A stretch of 64,000 bases of DNA, from the NCBI GenBank assembly GCA_949752795.1, contig OX457061.1:39278338-39342337 (forward strand), read 5' to 3'. A program made the translations under genes and the position numbers. The notes under the pieces were generated by a model. The model was given only the letters and a program-made list of their open reading frames with translations, was not told the origin of the DNA and searched no databases. The stretch is from Hyperoodon ampullatus. Taxonomy: Eukaryota > Chordata > Mammalia > Artiodactyla > Ziphiidae. Each line of letters starts with the position of its first letter. The stretch's first letter is position 1. Positions 58,881-64,000 of the stretch are shown here, piece by piece.

Positions 58881-60423
58881 TTACTGAAAAACAATGAACC
58901 TACACGTACAGGAAGTTCAGCAAACTTTAAGTAGGATAAATATAAAGAAAGCCACTAATAGACACATCATAGTACAAATGTTGAAAGTTAAAGACAAGGA
59001 GAAAATCTTGAAAGCAGCAAAAGGAAACTGACTTATTGCTTACAAAGAAACCCTGATAAGATCAACAGCTGACTTTTCAGCAGAAACAATGGAGGCCAGG
59101 AAACATTGGGAGAACATATTCAAAATGTTCAATGAAAAAACTGTAAACTAAAAATTCTATACCTTGTAAAACTATCATCTTTAAAAAAATGAAGGTGAAA
59201 TAAAAACCTTCACAGAGAAACAAAATCAGAGAGAATTTGTTGGTAGAACAATTACTTTTTACAAGAAATAAAAATTTCAAATACCTTGTAAGAAATACTA
59301 AAGAAACTTTTTCTGGCTGGAAGCAAATGTCCCAAATGATAATTCAAATTCGCATGAAAAACAAAGACCACAAAAAAAGGTAATTATGTAATTATATAAG
59401 ATAGTTTAAATACACATTTTGTCCCCTCTTCTCTTAACTGATTTTAAAACACTGGTATAAAATAATGTGTATATAATGTATTTGAGGGCCTATAACACAT
59501 AAATATATAGGATATGTGTAATATATTTGCCAATAATAGCACAAAGGAGGTGGGCGGGAGGAAAGCTTTACTGGGCTAAGGAAATGTATACAGATTGTAA
59601 AGTAATAATTATAACAATGTATTGTTGGGTTTGTAACATTAATAGATCTAATATGTACAAAAATGATATGACAAAAAAAGAGTATGAGGAATATAACTAT
59701 GTAGAAGTAATGTTTCTATATATCAATGAAATGAAACTAGTATAAGCCAGGAGCCAATTCTGACAAGATAAGATGTATATGGTAAGTCTTAGAGCAACCA
59801 CTAAAAACACTTTTAAAATACAGTGGAAAAAATCAGTAAAGAAATAAAAATGCTATATAACAAAATACTTACTTAATGAAAAATAACAGTAAAGAAGAAA
59901 TAGAGGAAAAAAAAGATAATGAAACATATAGAAAACAAAAAGCAAAATGACAGACATAAATTGAACTATATCAATAATAACATTATATGTGAATGGATTA
60001 AACAATTCAAACAAAAGACAGCGATTGTCAGACTAGAGTTTTAAAATGTCCCAATGATATACTTTCTATAGGAGATACACTTTAGATTCAAAAATACAAG
60101 CAGATTGAAAGTAAAAGTATGAAAAAAATACATCATGCAAACAACAACACATGAACACTGGAATGGCTATACTGATATGTATGTTTATCAGCCATTCCAG
60201 TTATATCAGACAAAATAGACTTTAAAACAAAAAATATTACTAGAGATAAAGAGGGACATTTTATATTAACAAAAGGTCAATCCATTAGGAAAATATAACA
60301 ATAATAACCACATTCACTTAATAACATAGCACCAAAATATATGAAGCAAAACTGAACAAAAATAAAGAGAGAGCTATCATCAAAAAGTCTACAAATAATA
60401 AATGCTGGAGAAGGCGTGGAGAA

Positions 60424-60686
60424 AAGGGAACCCTCTTACACTGTTGGTGGGAATGTAAATTGGTGCAACCACTACAGAAATGGAGTTTCCTTAAAAAACT
60501 AAAAATAAAACTACCATCTGACCCAGCCATCCCACTCCTGGGCATATACCCAGAAAAAATAAAAACTCTAAGTATAAAAGATACATTCACTCCAATGTTC
60601 ATAGCAGCACTATTTACAATAGCCAAGACATGGAACAACCCAAGTGCCCATCAACAGATGATTGGCTTAAGAAGGTACAGTATATA

Positions 60687-60730
<44 letters not shown>

Positions 60731-60869
60731 GGAATATTACTCAGCCATAAAAAAGAATGAAATATTGCCATTTGTGGCAACATGGATGGACCTAGAGAAT
60801 ATACTTAGTGAAGTAAGTCAAACAGAGAAAGACAAACATTATATGATATTACTTATATGTGGAGTCTAA
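60424..60869 (+). pseudogene. L1 ORF2 C-terminus, frameshifted
   Basis: The conserved end of L1 ORF2 protein in two frames. One carries '[17 protein letters not shown]' and '[17 protein letters not shown]' (about 60460-60666). The other carries 'MEYYSAIKKNEILPFVATWM' and the following 'QTEKDKHYMILLICGV' (to 60869). The frame changes around the (TA)n at 60680-60729. Inactive. Confidence 0.9.
60680..60729. repeat. (TA)n microsatellite
   Basis: About 50 bases of TA with one 'tg' interruption, inside the nested L1. Confidence 0.95.
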
Positions 60870-61918
60870 AAAATAATACAAGAATCTATATACAAAATAG
60901 AAACAGACTCACAGACATAGAAAACAAACTTATGGTTATCAAAAGGAAGAGGGAGGGAGGGACAAATTAGGAGTATGGGGTTAACAGATACAAACTACTA
61001 TATCTAAAATAGATAAGCAACAAGGATTTACTGTATAGCACAGAGAATTATATTCAATATCCTGTAATACTTATAATGAAATATAGTTTGAAAAAAATAA
61101 CTGAATCAATTTGCTGTACACCTGCAACTAATGCAATATTGTAAATCAACTATACTTCAATTAAAAAAAGAAATAAAGGAAAAAATAGTTCAATACTGAT
61201 AGTTGGAGACTTCAATATCTCACTTTAATAACATATAGAACAACTAGACAGAAGATTAACAAGGAAATAAAAGACTTGAACAACACTATAAACTAATTAG
61301 ACCTAACAGACATCTATAGAATACTCCATTCAACAACAACAGAATACACATTCCTCTCAAGTGCACATGAAATATTCTCTATAACAGACCATGTACTAGG
61401 CTATAAAACACACTCTAATAAATTTAAAAGACAGAAATAATACAAAGTATGTTCTTTGATCACAATGGAATGAAAATAGAAATCAGTAACAGGGAAGAAT
61501 TTGGGAAACTCATAAGTAAGTGGGAATTAAACAACACACTTCTAAATAATCAGTGAGTTAAAGAAAAAATCAAAGGGGAAATCATAAAAGAATTTGAGAT
61601 GAATCAAAATGAAGACACGACATACCAAAACTTATGAGTTAAAACAGCTAAAACAGCTCTTAGACAGAACTTTATAGCCATAAATGTCTATATTAAGGAA
61701 GAAAAAAGATCTTAAGTAAATAACCTAACCTTCCACTTTAAGGCCCTGGAACAAGAAGCACAAACTAACTTAAAGCAAGTAGAAGAAAATACATAAAGAT
61801 TGAAGTAGAAATAAATGAAATACAATAGAGAAAATCATTGAAACCAAAAGCTGTTTTTTTGAAAAGATCAACAAAATTGACAAACCTTCAGCTAGATTGA
61901 CCATAATAAAAAGAGAGA

Positions 61919-62380
61919 AATCTTGCCATTTGCAACAACATGGATGGACCTAGAGGGTATTATGGTAAGTGAAATAAATCAGACAGAGAAAGACAAGTAC
62001 TGTACAATTTCAAGTATATGTGGAATCTAAGAAACAAAACAAATGAATGAACATAACAAAACAGAAACAGAGTTTTAGACACAGAGAACAAATAGGTGGT
62101 TGCCAGAGAGGAAGGGACTGGGGTGGGGGAAGGGGAAGGAAAGAAATAGGTGAGGAAGATTGAGGTACAAACTTCCAGTTGCAAAATAAGTGAGTCACAG
62201 ATATGAAATATACAGTGTGGGGAATATAATCAATAACTATGTAATATCTGTGTTGTGACATATTATTACTAGACTTATAGTAGTGATCATTTTGAAATGT
62301 ATCAAATCACTGTGTTGTGTAACAGGAACTAACATAGTGTTGTAGATCAATTAAACTTCAAAGACAAACAAACAAATGCA
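61919..62380 (+). mobile_element. L1 3' end nested in the old L1
   Basis: 'tgccatttgcaacaacatgg', 'ggtggttgccagagaggaag', 'atgaaatatacagtgtgggg', 'gtagatcaattaaacttcaa' and an A/C-rich tail. It starts mid-ORF2 of an L1MA-like element directly behind old-L1 sequence 'aaaaagagagaaa' at 61908-61920. The old L1 resumes only at 62756. Confidence 0.85.
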
Positions 62381-62755
62381 ACAGATTTGTGGTTACAGAG
62401 GCAGGGAGTAGGGGGAGGGGAAATTGGATGAAGGTAGTACAAAAGGTACAAACTCCCAGTTATAAGATAAATAAGTACTAAGCATGTAATGTACAATATG
62501 ATAAAGCTAATTAACAATGCTGTATGTTATATACGAAAGTTGATAAGAGAGTAAATCCTAAGAGTTTTCATCTCAAGGAAAACTATATAGTTTTCTATTC
62601 CTTTAATTTTGTATCTATATGAGATGATGAATGTTCACTAAACTTATTGAGATAATCATTTTGTGATATATGTAAGTCAAATCATTGTGCTGTACACCTT
62701 GAATGTATACAGTGCTATATGTCAGTTATATTTCAATAAAAGTGGAAGACAAAAG
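62381..62755 (+). mobile_element. Second L1 3' UTR in tandem
   Basis: 'tttgtggttacagaggcagg', 'tataagataaataagtacta', 'gatgaatgttcactaaactt', 'gtgctgtacaccttgaatgt', 'atatttcaataaaagtggaa'. A different L1 3' UTR abuts the preceding one with no host sequence between. The old L1 continues afterwards with 'actcaagttactaaaatcag'. Confidence 0.85.
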
Positions 62756-62885
62756 AGAGAGAGAAGACTCAAGTTACTAAAATCAGAAATGAAAGGGAGG
62801 ATACTACTAGTGTTTTCATAGAAATAAAAAGCATTATAAAGGACTACTATAAACTATTGTACTCCAACAAATTAACTTAGATGAA

Positions 62886-63182
62886 ATGGGAAAATTTCTA
62901 GAAAGATACAAACTAAGAAAACTGACTCAAGAAAAAATAGACAATCTGAATAGACCTATGCCAAGTGAAGAAACTGAATTAGTAATTGAAAAAAAAACTA
63001 CTAATTTTAAGAAAAACTCATGCTCAGATGGCTTCATCAGTGAATTCTACCAAACATTTAAAGAAAAATTAATACCAATTATTCACAAACTCTTCCAAAA
63101 TGTAGAAGAGGAGGAAATACTTCTCAGTTCATTTCATGAGGCCAGTATTACCTTGATACCAAAGCCAGACAAGGCATCATAA
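62886..63182 (+). pseudogene. L1 ORF2 reverse-transcriptase N-terminal fragment
   Basis: A 98-codon open piece of the old L1. Diagnostic runs 'SDGFISEFYQTFKEKLIPI' and 'ASITLIPKPDK' match the start of the L1 RT domain (canonical 'GPDGF..EFYQ' and 'LIPKPGK'). The catalytic 'YxDD' motif lies downstream and is out of frame or mutated here. A stop follows directly. Non-functional. Confidence 0.9.
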
Positions 63183-64000
63183 GAAAACATAATTAAATAG
63201 CAATATCTTTTATGACTGTGGACCGCCAAATCTTCAACAAAATATTAGCAAACCAAATTCAGCAACATATAAAAAGAATTACACACCCTGACTAAGTGGG
63301 ATTTATCCCAGGAATGCAAGATTCGTTTAACATCTAATAATCAGTTAATGTAAAACATCATATCAATAGAATAAAAAACAAATATCAGAAACAAGCATTT
63401 GACAAAATCAAACACTTTTCATGATAAAAAGACAGAACAAACAAGGGATAGAAGAGAACTTCTTCAAAGGGTATCCATGAAAAACCCACAGCTAACATCA
63501 TACTTAATGATGCAAGACTAGATGCTTTTTACCAATGTCAGGAACAAAGCAAAGATGTTTGCTCTTGCCACTTCTATTCAACATTATACTTGAAGTTCTA
63601 GTTGGGGCACTTAGGCAAGAGAAAGTAATAAAAAGCATACAGATTGGAAAGGAAGAAATAAAAATGTCTATTTTCAGATGACATGATCTTGTATATAGAA
63701 AAACCTAAGGAATCCACTAAAAATTATTAGACCTAAAAAACAAGTTTAGCAAGTTTGTGGGATACAAGAACAACACACAGCAGTGAATTATATTTCTAAA
63801 CACTTGCAATGAACGACCTGAAAATGAAATTGAGAAAACAATTCCATTTACACCATCAAAAAAATAAAATACTTAGGAATAAACCTAACAAAAGTAGTGT
63901 ATAACCTCTACTCTGAAAACTACAAAACATTGTTGAAGAAATTAAAGATGATTTCAATAATTGGGAAAACATTTCCTGTTCATGGATCAGAATGTTTAAC

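Larger units (their letters stand above)
60368..61170 (+). mobile_element. Younger L1 3' end nested in the old L1
   Basis: About 800-bp truncated L1 of the cetartiodactyl type: 'gtggagaaaagggaaccctc', 'tgggcatatacccagaaaaa', 'caacatggatggacctagag', 'cacagacatagaaaacaaac', ending 'actatacttcaattaaaaaa'. The flanks 'aaataaag' at 60360-60367 and 61171-61178 are a probable target duplication. Same subfamily as 1721-3697, including a (TA)n in the same place. The old L1 resumes at about 61179 with 'gatagttggagacttcaata'. Confidence 0.9.
56725..64000 (+). mobile_element. Near-complete old L1 with nested L1 insertions, runs off the window
   Basis: A plus-strand L1M-type element. 5' UTR-like sequence at about 56725-58100 ('taacaagccctggaggatga', 'gagttcctacaatacaccat'). 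ORF1 region at 58130-59300, with 'cagctgacttttcagcagaa' beyond. ORF2 endonuclease-like region at 59950-60367 and 61179-61918, and RT region from about 62756 to 64000 and beyond. Four later L1 pieces interrupt it (58525-58880, 60368-61170, 61919-62380, 62381-62755). Many stops make it inactive. Full-length L1s are rare because most copies are 5'-truncated; the 3' end lies outside the window. Confidence 0.85.

Noticed and set aside
1..64000. A novel defence, biosynthetic or mobile gene system
   Set aside because: I looked for clusters of related intact frames, transposase or recombinase genes, and unusual arrays. The only protein remnants I recognise are L1 ORF1 and ORF2 pieces, all broken. Nothing supports a new multi-gene system here.

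Overview
This window is vertebrate, mammalian nuclear DNA, almost certainly from a cetacean and probably a toothed whale. The evidence is three tRNA-derived SINEs that start with 'gggcttccctggtgg' (CHR-type, typical of whales and relatives; at 7931, 47074 and 53674), L1 3' ends of the cetartiodactyl type, and a background of mammal-wide repeats (MIR, L2, MER5/MER20-like hAT elements, MLT1 solo LTRs). I found no intact protein-coding gene, no rRNA or tRNA gene, no CRISPR array and no bacterial-style operon. Nearly all open frames are short chance frames. The meaningful ones are broken pieces of L1 ORF1 and ORF2. The window is therefore intergenic or intronic. All family names are from memory of consensus sequences, not from a database search.

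Layout. 1-6.7 kb: mostly unique sequence with a 2-kb 5'-truncated L1 (1721-3697, minus) in a 10-bp target duplication. 6.7-7.1 kb: a dense CpG island, the best candidate for a promoter or other regulatory start site. 7.3-11 kb: hAT fragments, a CHR SINE, L2 pieces and an unusual ~95-bp inverted duplication (8.82/9.37 kb). 11-24 kb: mostly unique, with scattered MIR/L2/hAT copies and one short young L1 (16300) in a 15-bp target duplication. 24-35 kb: old L1 3' ends, an MLT1, L2 copies and an LTR. 35-41 kb: a TIR element, an ERV-type LTR that keeps a TATA box and poly(A) signal, a unique stretch with clustered homeobox-type sites (37.65-37.96 kb), a MER5A split by a tiny L1, and a perfect 151-bp tandem duplication (38981-39282). 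41-51 kb: unique DNA plus a CHR SINE and a local ~190-bp duplication dropped into an L1 tail (47.6/48.2 kb). 51.3-52.9 kb: three MLT1 LTRs in a row. 56.7-64 kb: one old, near-complete L1 running off the right edge, with several later L1 insertions nested inside it.

Nothing here acts as a gene pathway. The architecture records repeated retrotransposition and local repair-type duplications. The points most worth checking are the perfect 151-bp tandem repeat, the 190-bp local templated duplication, the inverted duplication near 9 kb, the orphan CpG island and the candidate enhancer near 37.8 kb.
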